From Clostridiales bacterium (GTDB taxonomy: Bacteria > Bacillota > Clostridia > Oscillospirales > Acutalibacteraceae), in assembly GCA_019419895.1 (NCBI GenBank), contig JAHZIE010000001.1, positions 93,562-109,240 on the forward strand: a stretch of DNA of 15,679 bases. The letters are read 5' to 3'. Of the stretch, positions 1-6,884 are shown one piece after another. The notes below the pieces were generated by a model. The model saw only the letters and a list, made by a program, of their open reading frames with translations, did no database searches and was not told the origin of the DNA. Numbering within the stretch: the stretch's first letter is position 1; each line of letters opens with the position of its first letter. The position numbers and the translations under genes are program-made.

Positions 1-465
1 GTCATGCTCAACTCTGTTACCGCGGCGCAGCATCCCCATACCTTCATTTACCGGGGCTGCGACGTGACGACGGACGGCAATGAGCTTGCCCATGCCATCC
101 TGCGGGGCGGCGTGGACAAATACGGCACCAGCATCCCCAATTACCACTATGAGGATATGGCGCGGCTGCTGGAGATGTATCAAAAGCGGGAGTTGAAAAA
201 TCCAGCGGTGGTGGTTGACGCCAATCATTCCAATTCCAACAAGCGGTTTAAGGAACAGATCCGGATTGTCAGCGAGGTGCTCCACAGCCGCCGCTATAAT
301 GAGGAGCTGGGGAGGCTGGTAAAGGGTGTTATGATAGAAAGTTACTTGGAGGAAGGCTGTCAGAAGATTGGAGCCGAACGGATTTATGGGAAATCCATTA
401 CAGATCCCTGTCTTGGCTGGAAAGATACCGAAGAACTGCTTTACCGGATTGCGGAAGGCTGCTGA
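1..465 (+). CDS. 3-deoxy-7-phosphoheptulonate (DAHP) synthase, class I, C-terminal part
   Basis: This is the 3' end of a gene that begins before the window; the frame is open from base 1 and about 154 codons are present. The enzyme condenses phosphoenolpyruvate with erythrose 4-phosphate, the first step of the shikimate pathway to aromatic amino acids, in the cytosol. The fragment shows the family's late barrel strands: a GNELAHAILRGG segment, then the metal- and substrate-binding strand VVVDANHSNSNK, then a GVMIESYLEEG loop and the terminal YGKSITDPCLGW block. This layout is that of the AroF/AroG/AroH type, whose full length is about 340-360 residues. Which isozyme, and which amino acid inhibits it, cannot be told without the N-terminal half. 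An ATG at position 4 is only an internal Met. The next gene on the same strand starts 69 bases later. Confidence 0.93.
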   Translation, partial: VMLNSVTAAQHPHTFIYRGCDVTTDGNELAHAILRGGVDKYGTSIPNYHYEDMARLLEMYQKRELKNPAVVVDANHSNSNKRFKEQIRIVSEVLHSRRYNEELGRLVKGVMIESYLEEGCQKIGAERIYGKSITDPCLGWKDTEELLYRIAEGC

Positions 466-534
466 GAACGTTGCTTGGAAGAACGGTTTTGTCAAGACGT
501 ATTGATGGGGCGGCTGAATGGAAGGAGCAGGGCG

Positions 535-987
535 ATGGGAGAAAAAATACAGGCCGTGTTTACCAATATGTGCATGGTTTCCGACGGCGGATGTGTTTTA
601 GTACAGAATAGGGTGGATCCGGACTGGCCGGGAATCTGCTTTCCCGGCGGGCATGTGGAAGATGGGGAATCCATTGTGGAGTCGGTGATTCGGGAGCTCA
701 GGGAGGAGACCGGCCTGACAGTTGAGGAACCAAGGCTGTGCGGTATCAAGGAATGGCAAAGGGAAGATGGAAGCAGGTATGTGGTTTTCCTCTTCCGGAC
801 CAACCGCTTTCATGGTACCCTGGCCTCCTCAGAGGAGGGAGAGGTTTTTTGGCTCCCGAGAGAGGAGCTTCTCAACTGCCGGCTGGCCCAGGGCTTTGAG
901 GAAATGGTGAAAATTTTTGAAGATGACAGCTTGAGCGAGCTTTATTATTACAAAGAAGAGGGGGAAAGAAGGATGAAGGTCTTTTGA
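535..987 (+). CDS. Nudix hydrolase (MutT / 8-oxo-dGTP diphosphatase type)
   Basis: The product is about 150 residues. It has a textbook Nudix box at residues 39-61, matching GX5EX7REUXEEXGU: G39, E45, then R53-E54-L55-R56-E57-E58-T59-G60-L61. The glutamates bind Mg2+, and such enzymes hydrolyse a nucleoside diphosphate linked to another moiety. The FPGGHVEDGE lead-in and the small single-domain size resemble MutT/YtkD-like 8-oxo-dGTP diphosphatases in clostridia, but the substrate is inferred from family only. The ATG at 535 is chosen because AAGGAG lies at 523-528, a good distance upstream; an in-frame TTG at 475 would add 20 residues without a comparable ribosome binding site. The gene follows the DAHP synthase gene by 69 bases and may be co-transcribed. 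A hairpin terminator overlaps its stop codon. Confidence 0.88.
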   Translation: MGEKIQAVFTNMCMVSDGGCVLVQNRVDPDWPGICFPGGHVEDGESIVESVIRELREETGLTVEEPRLCGIKEWQREDGSRYVVFLFRTNRFHGTLASSEEGEVFWLPREELLNCRLAQGFEEMVKIFEDDSLSELYYYKEEGERRMKVF

Positions 988-1010
988 CTTTTATCCTTCT
1001 TTTCCTCTAA
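962..1010 (+). terminator. Hairpin terminator overlapping the Nudix stop codon
   Basis: A 10-bp perfect stem pairs 965-974 with 993-1002. It can be lengthened by a G-U and two G-C pairs, and the 3' arm ends in a T-rich stretch. It spans the last codons of the Nudix gene and separates it from the promoter at 1064. The U-run lies inside the stem end rather than after it, so termination strength is uncertain. Confidence 0.5.
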
Positions 1011-1063
1011 CTCTATTAGACCGTTAAAAGAACTATTGATAACGTTTGCGATCGGCCGGGATA

Positions 1064-1092
1064 TTGACATATGACGGAAATAAGAGTATACT
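1064..1092 (+). promoter_or_regulatory. Sigma-A promoter of the DUF134/NifX-like unit, with repeated GACATAT
   Basis: A perfect -35 TTGACA (1064-1069) and a -10 TATACT (1087-1092) are separated by exactly 17 bases. This places the start of transcription near 1099, about 29 bases before the DUF134 start codon. The heptamer GACATAT occurs twice, at 1066-1072 (overlapping the -35) and at 1099-1105 (at the expected transcription start), 33 bases apart, close to three helical turns. A short inverted repeat (TATAT at 1092-1096, ATATA at 1102-1106) overlaps the second copy. These are candidate operator elements, possibly for the DUF134 protein itself, which is inference. Confidence 0.8.
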
Positions 1093-1127
1093 ATATCCGA
1101 CATATATCAGAAACAGAGGAGGATTAT

Positions 1128-1523
1128 ATGCCGAGACCGCAGAAAAAGCGGCGTGTATGCTGTCTGCCGCAGAACCATGGATTTCTTCCTGCCAATTCAG
1201 GGGAGCGGGGATGCGTTTTCCTTCAGGTTGACGAGTATGAGGCCGTCAGGCTGATTGATTATGAAGGCCGCACTCAGGGGGAATGCGCGGAGCAGATGGA
1301 GGTTTCCCGTACTACGGTGCAAGGGATTTATGACCGTGCCCGAGAAAAAATTGCCGACGCCCTGGTGAACGGGAAAAGGTTGATCATCACGGGCGGGGAT
1401 TATATGATATGCAGAGGCTGTGAAAACCAGCGCGACAGGAGATGCCGGGGAGAATGCCCCAGGCATGCCCGTCGGCAAAGTGTTAAGGAGGAAATAAAAG
1501 ATGAAAATTGCAGTCGCCTATGA
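1128..1523 (+). CDS. DUF134 (UPF0251) family putative DNA-binding protein
   Basis: The product is 131 residues. It starts with the diagnostic DUF134 block MPRPQKKRRVCCLP, followed by a segment (about residues 34-80) that looks like a sigma-70 region 4-type helix-turn-helix: YEAVRLIDYEG, then ECAEQMEVSRTTVQGIYDRAREKIADAL. Cysteines cluster near the N-terminus (C11, C12, C29) and in a C-terminal motif CRGCENQRDRRCRGEC (residues 95-110), suggesting metal or Fe-S binding. The ATG at 1128 is preceded by AGAGGAGG; the frame is open from 1071, but that ATG lies inside the promoter. The last 23 bases overlap the next gene, whose ribosome binding site lies within this gene, so the two are probably translationally coupled. 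A role as regulator of the NifX-like partner is inferred from gene order. Confidence 0.87.
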   Translation: MPRPQKKRRVCCLPQNHGFLPANSGERGCVFLQVDEYEAVRLIDYEGRTQGECAEQMEVSRTTVQGIYDRAREKIADALVNGKRLIITGGDYMICRGCENQRDRRCRGECPRHARRQSVKEEIKDENCSRL

Positions 1524-1905
1524 AAACGGTCAGGTGTTCCAGCATTTTGGCCATACCAAGCAGTTTAAGATTTATGAGGTGGAGGACGGCGCCGTTGTAA
1601 AGACGGAAATTGCCGATACCATGGGCAGCGGGCACGGCGCCTTGGCTGGGTTTCTGTCCATGATGCAGGTAGATACCCTCATCTGCGGCGGGATTGGCGG
1701 CGGGGCACAGCAGGCTCTGGCCCAGGCCGGTATCCGCTTGTTTGGAGGCGTTTCCGGCGGCGCGGATCAGGCTGTGGAGGAGCTGCTGGCCGGCGCGCTG
1801 AGCTATAATCCTCAGGTGCGCTGTGATCATCACGATCATGAGCACGGGGATGGGGAACATCACTGCGGCGCGCATGGCTGCGGCTCCCATCATTGTGGTG
1901 AATGA
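1501..1905 (+). CDS. NifX/NifB-type dinitrogenase iron-molybdenum cofactor domain protein with His/Cys-rich tail
   Basis: The product is 134 residues. Residues 1-105 form a NifX/NafY/NifB C-terminal type fold, as in PF02579: MKIAVAYENGQVFQHFGHTKQF opening, DTLICGGIGGGAQQAL, and GIRLFGG. Members bind iron-molybdenum or related metal clusters, and stand-alone copies occur widely in anaerobes without nitrogenase, so nitrogen fixation should not be assumed. The C-terminal 27 residues (108-134) hold nine histidines and four cysteines and look like a metal-binding appendage. The start is fixed by AAGGAGG at 1486-1492. It overlaps the DUF134 gene by 23 bases and is followed 29 bases downstream by a terminator, closing a two-gene operon. 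No nif structural genes are seen in the window. Confidence 0.88.
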   Translation: MKIAVAYENGQVFQHFGHTKQFKIYEVEDGAVVKTEIADTMGSGHGALAGFLSMMQVDTLICGGIGGGAQQALAQAGIRLFGGVSGGADQAVEELLAGALSYNPQVRCDHHDHEHGDGEHHCGAHGCGSHHCGE

Positions 1906-1934
1906 GGGAATGAATTGAAAAGAAAGCAGTAAAC

Positions 1935-1990
1935 AACAGGCTTGCCGGGCGTCGGTGTGATGACCACACCGCCCAGCCGTCCTGTTTTTT
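1935..1990 (+). terminator. Rho-independent terminator of the DUF134/NifX-like operon
   Basis: This is a long hairpin. The outer arms AACAGG (1935-1940) and CCTGTT (1981-1986) enclose GGG/CCC pairing and an inner GGTGTG/CACACC stem, with a run of six T at 1985-1990. It lies 29 bases after the stop of the NifX-like gene. Confidence 0.8.
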
Positions 1991-2144
1991 ACTAAAAAAA
2001 GACAATCTTTCCGGCTCTGAGGAAGGAAAGGGAAAAAGAAAAGGTGGGAGAAGGAATACCCAGGAATGATTCTCAGGGGAAGATTTTCATTTGGAAAAGA
2101 TACCGAAAAAAACCATTGTAAAATTTTGGGGCGATTACTTTATG

Positions 2145-2702
2145 AAATGCGTTAGGAACAGGGCTAACCAGGCGAATGGCTCAATCTTCCCTGTCGGCCG
2201 CTGGGAACCGTTTGCAGGCGAAATGCAGGGTCTGAGCGGATAACATTTTATCGCCCTGTGTTAAAGCGCAGACCCTGAACAGCAACTTCCGGGGTCAATG
2301 AAGCCGCCGTGCCGTCGATACAGCCCGTTTCTAAAGCGGAAGATTAGGAGCTGTGCCGCCTTCCATTGATGAATTCTTCCGCTGGACATCCATCAGCGCG
2401 GCTTTCCATCCGTCAAAAGATGAAACATCTCCATATTGCTGCGTGGCCGCCCCTTCCTCCGCTCATACCCAGATGGAAAACAGAAAGCTGAATGATAGGA
2501 GGCGCGGATGATTTATACCGTTACCCGCCCTCTCACTTCCGGGGCTTTCCTGTGAACCGGCCGCTGTTTCAAAATAATAGCGGCCTGCCGAATCATCGGC
2601 ATATCTCCGTTTTTTCGGGGATACGCTGTAACCTGCCGTTTCATGAGGCCGCGTGGAAATCCGTCGAAAAAAGCCGCATCCTTTTAAGGATACGGCTTTT
2701 TC
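2145..2702 (+). ncRNA. Candidate structured non-coding RNA region (unrecognised)
   Basis: About 700 bases between the operon terminator and the ferritin gene have no convincing protein gene but many helices. Visible ones are: 2151-2155/2164-2168, whose loop 2158-2163 can pair with 2189-2194 (a pseudoknot); 2226-2234/2269-2277 (9 bp perfect) enclosing 2239-2243/2248-2252; 2295-2303/2360-2369 (one bulge) enclosing 2320-2324/2350-2354; and three back-to-back hairpins at 2559-2585, 2587-2600 and 2602-2623. A terminator follows at 2667-2702. Two of these hairpins use G-U pairs as read on the plus strand (2566-2578, 2606-2619), which would be A-C mismatches on the other strand, so plus-strand transcription is favoured. 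No clear promoter is visible. It may be one RNA or several. I do not recognise a known family. Confidence 0.4.
2667..2702 (-). terminator. Bidirectional terminator between the structured region and ferritin
   Basis: A hairpin (stem 2672-2697, one C-A mismatch, centre TT) is flanked by A-runs on the left and T-runs on the right, so it carries a U-tail whichever strand is read. It lies 15 bases past the ferritin stop codon and would end ferritin mRNA on the minus strand. It would also end any plus-strand RNA from the preceding region. Confidence 0.8.
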
Positions 2703-2716
2703 TATTGATTTTCCTC

Positions 2717-3229
2717 TTACAGAACGAGGGAAGGAGCGGCATAAACCCTGCTTTTCAGCTCGTTGTCAAACATATAAAGGGAACGGGAATCCTCGCCATA
2801 TAGATCCCATTTTTTTATGAGGTCATCGGCGTTTTTTTCCTCTTCCCCCTGCTCCTTCACGAACCAATCCAAAAACTGCATGGTGCGGAAATCCTTGGAC
2901 TGATAGGCCTCGGCATAAATGTCATTGATAAGACCGCTGACATATTTTTCATGTTCCAGCCCAGCGGTCAGGATGTCCCTCGCCCGCTTAAAATCCTGGT
3001 TGGGGCAGTCTACTGCTTCCAGAACCGGACGTTCCCCGTTATTCTGAAGGTACTGGAGGAACAGCATGGCGTGATCCCTTTCCTCCTGGGCCTGAATCAT
3101 GTACCAATTGGCAAAGCCATCCAGAGCCTGGTCGGAAAACCAGGTGGAAAAGCCCAGATACAGGTAGGCGGAATAAAATTCCTTGTTAATCTGCGTGTTC
3201 AGCAATTTCGCAACCTTTTCATTCAACAT
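2717..3229 (-). CDS. Non-haem bacterial ferritin
   Basis: The 170-residue product is a four-helix-bundle ferritin that oxidises Fe2+ and stores the mineral inside a 24-subunit cytosolic shell. All ferroxidase ligands fall at the same positions as in E. coli FtnA: E17 (INKEFYSAYLYL), E50 and H53 (AQEERDHAMLFLQYL), E94 (LEHEKYVSGLI), then Q127 and E130 (FVKEQGEEEKNADDL). The chosen start MLNEKVAKLLNTQINKEF matches the family; an upstream in-frame Met at 3370 would add 47 residues that cover the promoter. A purine-rich GAAAGGGAAG precedes the ATG as a modest ribosome binding site. The gene is monocistronic, with promoter 3342-3370 and terminator 2667-2702. The short C-terminal end YAAPSLVL is unremarkable. 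Confidence 0.95.
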   Translation of the reverse strand: MLNEKVAKLLNTQINKEFYSAYLYLGFSTWFSDQALDGFANWYMIQAQEERDHAMLFLQYLQNNGERPVLEAVDCPNQDFKRARDILTAGLEHEKYVSGLINDIYAEAYQSKDFRTMQFLDWFVKEQGEEEKNADDLIKKWDLYGEDSRSLYMFDNELKSRVYAAPSLVL

Positions 3230-3333
3230 AATCCAATACACTTCCCTTTCTTTTTTTATCCCAGGAATATGCCAGCCTGTTCCACGGCAGGCGCCGGCAA
3301 ATGGATCTGTAAGCCGGAACAGGCCGCCCCTGG

Positions 3334-3370
3334 ATATTTTAATTATAAAATATTTTTTCCCTGCCCGCAA
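3334..3370 (-). promoter_or_regulatory. Ferritin promoter with inverted repeat over the -10
   Basis: Read on the minus strand, -35 TTGCGG (3370-3365) and -10 TATAAT (3347-3342) are 17 bases apart. Transcription would start near 3335, leaving a leader of about 105 bases. A perfect 8-bp inverted repeat, ATATTTTA / TAAAATAT with a 4-base spacer (3334-3353), covers the -10, a natural repressor position. The minus strand also contains TTATAAT, one half of the PerR box consensus, but the second half is degenerate, so Fur/PerR-type control is only a suggestion. Confidence 0.65.
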
Positions 3371-3418
3371 GAGAGCTTAACGGCGGGTATGGAAACAGTC
3401 CCGCCATTTTACCCGCCT

Positions 3419-3505
3419 TCATTTTTCCCTGCTTTTAGCGGCAAGCAGGCAGGCGATTCCAACCCCTAAGGTTCCCCCCACGAGCATCCCAAAGAAAAAC
3501 TGCAT
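3419..3505 (-). CDS. Possible 28-residue membrane peptide (DUF3789-like)
   Basis: A short frame encodes 28 residues beginning MQFFFGMLVGGTLGVGIACL, with one hydrophobic glycine-rich segment (about residues 3-22) and a charged end KSREK. The pattern (short N-terminus, one membrane helix, G-x-x-G-V-x-x-x-C-L) is like the small DUF3789-type proteins of Firmicutes. The start is preceded by GGGGGATGGGAGG; the GGAGG directly abuts the ATG, so the usable site is probably the G-run about 8 bases upstream. It lies just before the ferritin promoter on the same strand. No function can be given, and chance occurrence is possible for so short a frame. Confidence 0.4.
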   Translation of the reverse strand: MQFFFGMLVGGTLGVGIACLLAAKSREK

Positions 3506-3865
3506 CCTCCCATCCCCCGCGAAAGTAGTTCTGTTTTCCTATGATACATATGCGGCATTTGAAAGGAAATATGAATTAAACCGCCTTCGAAACAGTGCCG
3601 ATCCCGATATTCCGCGGATGGAAGGCGTCCGCCCTTCCGGCGCCATGTTCTGTCCTGACGGCGGACAGCGGCTTTTTATCCGGGAGGCCCTGCCCTGGAA
3701 ATGGCCTTATCCGGAAGAGGAAGATTCTGGAGCCCCCGTTACTGATCTCCGCCGGGAAGCTTTTTCCTCTTTTTTTACAAATGAGAAACAGCTTCCAGGC
3801 AGGCGCCGTCTTAATAAGAGGGAAGGGAATGCCGGGGAACTGTCAAGGGGGAAAAAGAGGAAATA
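3506..3865. other. Intergenic stretch with no recognised gene
   Basis: This lies between the small peptide frame and the end of the acetyltransferase gene. Frames here are short, lack ribosome binding sites and resemble no family. On the minus strand a TATCAT at about 3541-3546 could be a -10 for the peptide, but no good -35 accompanies it. No terminator hairpin was seen after the acetyltransferase stop. Confidence 0.5.
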
Positions 3866-4456
3866 TTATTTCAGACCTTTCTCTATAAAATGGACCTTGG
3901 AATTGTCCCAATATTTTGTGAAAACTCTGGCGTCATTGCCGTCCAGATTCAATTGGTACAGTCTGAAGGTGACGAGAAAGTCCTTGGGCTGCCATTGCTC
4001 TTCATAGGAATATTGATATTTCATTCCCAGCCGCTTCATCACGCCGCCGCTTCGGGGATTATTCACGTCGTGGGTGGCGGTGATATAAGGGAGCCCGTCC
4101 TTCTTCAACTGTTCCACTAGGGACTTTCCCGCCTCGGCGGCGAATCCCTGGCGCCAAAACTCCTTTTGGAAGCCATAGCCAAAATCATGGGCACTGTCCA
4201 TGCCCACATTCATATAACCCACAGGGACATTATCTGTTTTCCTACAGACCGCGTAATGGTAGCCGCGCTCCTTCTCATAATTGGCCGCGTACCGCTCCTC
4301 AAAAAATGCCCTCGCCTCATCCATGCTTTTCAAAGGAAACCAGGGCAGAAAGGTATTGACCTCCTCATCCTTGAGAATTTGGTATAGCGCTTCCATATCA
4401 TTTTCGGTAAATCTTCTTAATATTAATCTTTCTGTTTCAATCTGCGGCGTATTCAT
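3866..4456 (-). CDS. GNAT-family N-acetyltransferase (RimJ/RimL type)
   Basis: The 196-residue product carries the RimJ/RimL-type signature. The start IETERLILRRFTENDMEALYQIL is followed by NVPVGYMNV (beta-4), the FGYGFQKEFWRQGFAAEAGKSLVEQL stretch (residues about 92-117) holding the Q/R-x-x-G-x-A acetyl-CoA pyrophosphate loop, and DVNNPRSGGVMKRLGMKYQ. Such enzymes transfer an acetyl group from acetyl-CoA to an amine, often a protein N-terminus, but the acceptor cannot be read from sequence. The ATG follows AGGAG at 4470-4474 with a rather long 13-base gap. The C-terminus after about residue 165 (LNLDGNDARVFTKYWDNSKV) extends past the core fold. It is the last of four closely spaced minus-strand genes. 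Confidence 0.88.
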   Translation of the reverse strand: MNTPQIETERLILRRFTENDMEALYQILKDEEVNTFLPWFPLKSMDEARAFFEERYAANYEKERGYHYAVCRKTDNVPVGYMNVGMDSAHDFGYGFQKEFWRQGFAAEAGKSLVEQLKKDGLPYITATHDVNNPRSGGVMKRLGMKYQYSYEEQWQPKDFLVTFRLYQLNLDGNDARVFTKYWDNSKVHFIEKGLK

Positions 4457-4526
4457 AAATTCAGATATTCTCCTGCTGTTCTATCTTTATTCTTGCAATT
4501 CTTGCGCGCGACGGCAAACCGGACCG

Positions 4527-5024
4527 CTAGGATTCTACTGTTTCACCGCCAAGGGGCTGCCAGTCCTTGCATACGTCTATCCATGCCAGGCTGTTGGAGT
4601 ACCTCTCCAGTTCCGGAAGGGTCAGGGCGATGGCGCTGTTGCCGCTTCCACAGGCGGGAAATACCTCCTGGAAGCGTTGCAGGGAGATATCCAGATATAC
4701 CTCCACCTTCTCTTTGACCCCAAAGGGGCAGACGCCGCCAATCTGATGGCCAATCAGCGGCTCCACCATATCCGGCGGAAGCATTTTTGCCTTGGCTTGA
4801 AACTGACTTTTGAATTTCCCGTTGTCCACCCTGGCGTCTCCGGCCGCGACAATCAGGATGGGACGTTCTCCCACGAGAAAGGAGAGGGTCTTGGCGATTC
4901 TCTGGGGCTCGCAGCCCAAGGCTTTGGCCGCAAGCTCCACCGTGGCGGAAGAAACCGGAAATTCCTGTATCCGGTTTTCTATGCCGTACTGTTTCAGATA
5001 ATCTCTGACAAGCTCGATTGACAT
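4527..5024 (-). CDS. YbaK/EbsC-type aminoacyl-tRNA deacylase
   Basis: The 165-residue product belongs to the YbaK/prolyl-tRNA synthetase INS domain family, which hydrolyses mischarged tRNA in trans (for example Cys-tRNA-Pro or Ala-tRNA-Pro). Visible family blocks: FPVSSATVELAAKALGCEP, IAKTLSFLVGERPILIVAAGDARVD, the basic segment GKFKSQFQAK containing the conserved lysine region, the IGGVCPFGV loop, and FPACGSGNSAIALTLPEL near the C-terminus. The size is normal for a stand-alone domain. Which tRNA it edits is not determined. The start is preceded by GGGGA, a weak ribosome binding site. It begins 19 bases after the end of pepF on the same strand, so the two are very likely co-transcribed. Confidence 0.9.
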   Translation of the reverse strand: MSIELVRDYLKQYGIENRIQEFPVSSATVELAAKALGCEPQRIAKTLSFLVGERPILIVAAGDARVDNGKFKSQFQAKAKMLPPDMVEPLIGHQIGGVCPFGVKEKVEVYLDISLQRFQEVFPACGSGNSAIALTLPELERYSNSLAWIDVCKDWQPLGGETVES

Positions 5025-5043
5025 ATTCTTTTTCCCCTGTCTC

Positions 5044-6822
5044 TTAGATTCTTTTTTTGAGCTCTTCCAAGCTTTTCCTGAAATCCTCCACCGTATCGAG
5101 GACGGGCTTTTCCGAAGCCATATCCACCCCCGCCAGCTTCAGAAGCTCGATGGGATGGAGGCTGCTTCCCCCGCGGAGGAAACGGCGGTAATCTTCCACC
5201 GCCGGCTGTCCCATAGACAGGATGCGTTTGGCGATAGCGGTGGAGGCGGCGATTCCCGTCGCGTACTGGTAAACGTAAAAAGCGGTATAGAAATGAGGAA
5301 TCCTGGCCCACTCAAAGGACAGGCTTTCATCCACCGCGAAATTTTCCCCGTAATAATCCCGGTTCAGTTTCCGGTGAAGCCCGCACAGGACGTCCGGCAG
5401 GAGGGGCTCGCCTTTTTCCACTATTTGATGGGTCTGATTCTCAAAATCGGCGAACATGGTCTGACGGTAAAAGGTGGACCGGAGATCATTGAGCCGCTTG
5501 TCCAGAAGAAGCAGCCGTTCCTCTTCCGACCGGGCATGTTCATACAGGTAATGACTGACCAGCTGCTCATTGAGGGTGGAGGCCACCTCGGCGCAGAAAA
5601 TGCTGTACCCGGAATAGATAAACGGCTGGCTGTGGCAGCTGAACCAGGTGTGGAGGGAATGGCCCAGCTCATGGGCCAGGGTAAAGACGTCCTCCAGGGT
5701 TCCGGTGAAATTTAAAAGCACGTAGGGATGGGAGGTGTAGGAGCCGGTGGAATAGGCCCCTGTTTTTTTGTTCTTCCCAGGGTAGACGTCAATCCACCTC
5801 TCCGCAAAGGCCCTGCGGAGAAGCTGGGTATAGTCTTCCCCCAGGATCGCCGTCGCTTTCAGTACAATTTCCTGGGCCTCCTCGTAGGTATAGGACCGCT
5901 TGGTATCCCTGACAATGGGGACGAACAGATCATAAAAATGCGCCTGATCCAGCCCGAGCTTTTCCCGCCGCATTTCCACATAGTCCTGTAGAGGGCCGGT
6001 GTTTTTTCTGACGGTTTCTACCAGGTTGTCATAGACCTCTTCTGGAATATGGTTGCCTGCAAGGGCCATGGCTCTCGCGGTGGGGTAACGGCGGCTGCGG
6101 GCCGTAAAGACGTCGTTTTTCACCGAACCGTAGTAGATGGAGGTCAGCGTATTGATATGGGCTCCGTAAGTATCCAATAATCCGTGGAAATAGGAGGAGC
6201 GAAAGGCCCTGTCCTCATGGGACATGGCGCTGTAATAGTTGGATTCACAGGCGGAAAGATCCGTCCCGTCCGGCGCCTTTATGACGGGGAAGCTGATATC
6301 GTTGATCACCAGATCATCAAACACCTTGGAGAAGGATTCTCCCAGGTCGTTCATTTTCACCAGCAGACTCTCCATTTCGCCGGACAGGACATGCTCCTTG
6401 CGCTCAAAAAAATCCCTGGCAAACCGGTCATACAGCTCCAATTCCGGGCGTTCCCTGCAGTACGCCTGAAAATCCTCCAGGGAATACCCCATGAGCTCCG
6501 GCGCCATGAAGGCGAGCTTTTCTCCAATGGAAGTGGCCGCGTTCTGCGCCGATTCAAACAGCTCTTTCGCCTCGCTGTCGGACATATCCTGATCAAAATT
6601 GGAGTTGGCGAACACCATCAGGTCGTCCAGATCCCGCTCCACCGCCTCGTATAATTCAGCGGTCCGGCACAGGGCGGCGGCGCTGTCCGCCAAGCGGCCC
6701 TTTCCCGCCGCCAGCTTTTCCGTGTTTTCCATTACCTTAGCCAGCGTCTTTTTCCAGTCCTCGTCTGTTGGAAACATTTTTCTTAAATCCCAACGGGTAT
6801 TCCTCTGCTCTATTTGCTTCAT
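5044..6822 (-). CDS. pepF: Oligoendopeptidase F (peptidase family M3B)
   Basis: The 592-residue zinc metallopeptidase cleaves short peptides in the cytosol. The zinc site is clear: HELGH at residues 384-388 within FTLAHELGHSLHTWFS, and the third ligand E412 in FCAEVASTLNE. The N-terminal half has the helical M3 family architecture (WDLRKMFPTDEDWKK start, FANSNFDQDMSDSEA). Upstream of the active site is the substrate loop TGAYSTGSYTSHPYVLLNFTG, and downstream are the family tyrosines in HFYTAFYVYQYATGIAAS. Length is typical (about 600). AAAGGAGG at 6830-6837 sits 7 bases before the ATG, fixing the start. It follows the radical SAM gene by 62 bases and precedes the YbaK gene by 19. Confidence 0.96.
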   Translation of the reverse strand: MKQIEQRNTRWDLRKMFPTDEDWKKTLAKVMENTEKLAAGKGRLADSAAALCRTAELYEAVERDLDDLMVFANSNFDQDMSDSEAKELFESAQNAATSIGEKLAFMAPELMGYSLEDFQAYCRERPELELYDRFARDFFERKEHVLSGEMESLLVKMNDLGESFSKVFDDLVINDISFPVIKAPDGTDLSACESNYYSAMSHEDRAFRSSYFHGLLDTYGAHINTLTSIYYGSVKNDVFTARSRRYPTARAMALAGNHIPEEVYDNLVETVRKNTGPLQDYVEMRREKLGLDQAHFYDLFVPIVRDTKRSYTYEEAQEIVLKATAILGEDYTQLLRRAFAERWIDVYPGKNKKTGAYSTGSYTSHPYVLLNFTGTLEDVFTLAHELGHSLHTWFSCHSQPFIYSGYSIFCAEVASTLNEQLVSHYLYEHARSEEERLLLLDKRLNDLRSTFYRQTMFADFENQTHQIVEKGEPLLPDVLCGLHRKLNRDYYGENFAVDESLSFEWARIPHFYTAFYVYQYATGIAASTAIAKRILSMGQPAVEDYRRFLRGGSSLHPIELLKLAGVDMASEKPVLDTVEDFRKSLEELKKRI

Positions 6823-6884
6823 TCTGAAGCCTCCTTTGATTTTTGAAAATTTTGCTCCTGCCGGAACTTTCCCGTTTTATGAAA

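Noticed and set aside
1501..1905. Evidence of nitrogen fixation
   Set aside because: Stand-alone NifX-like proteins are common in non-fixing anaerobes, and no nifHDK or other nif genes are in the window.
2492..2803. 103-residue plus-strand open frame running into ferritin
   Set aside because: It crosses three hairpins and the terminator and overlaps ferritin antisense; composition is not protein-like.
3618..4007. 129-residue plus-strand frame before and across the acetyltransferase end
   Set aside because: Half is antisense to the acetyltransferase; no ribosome binding site or known motif.
4281..5021. 246-residue plus-strand open frame
   Set aside because: Antisense to the YbaK and acetyltransferase genes; no ribosome binding site or recognisable domain.
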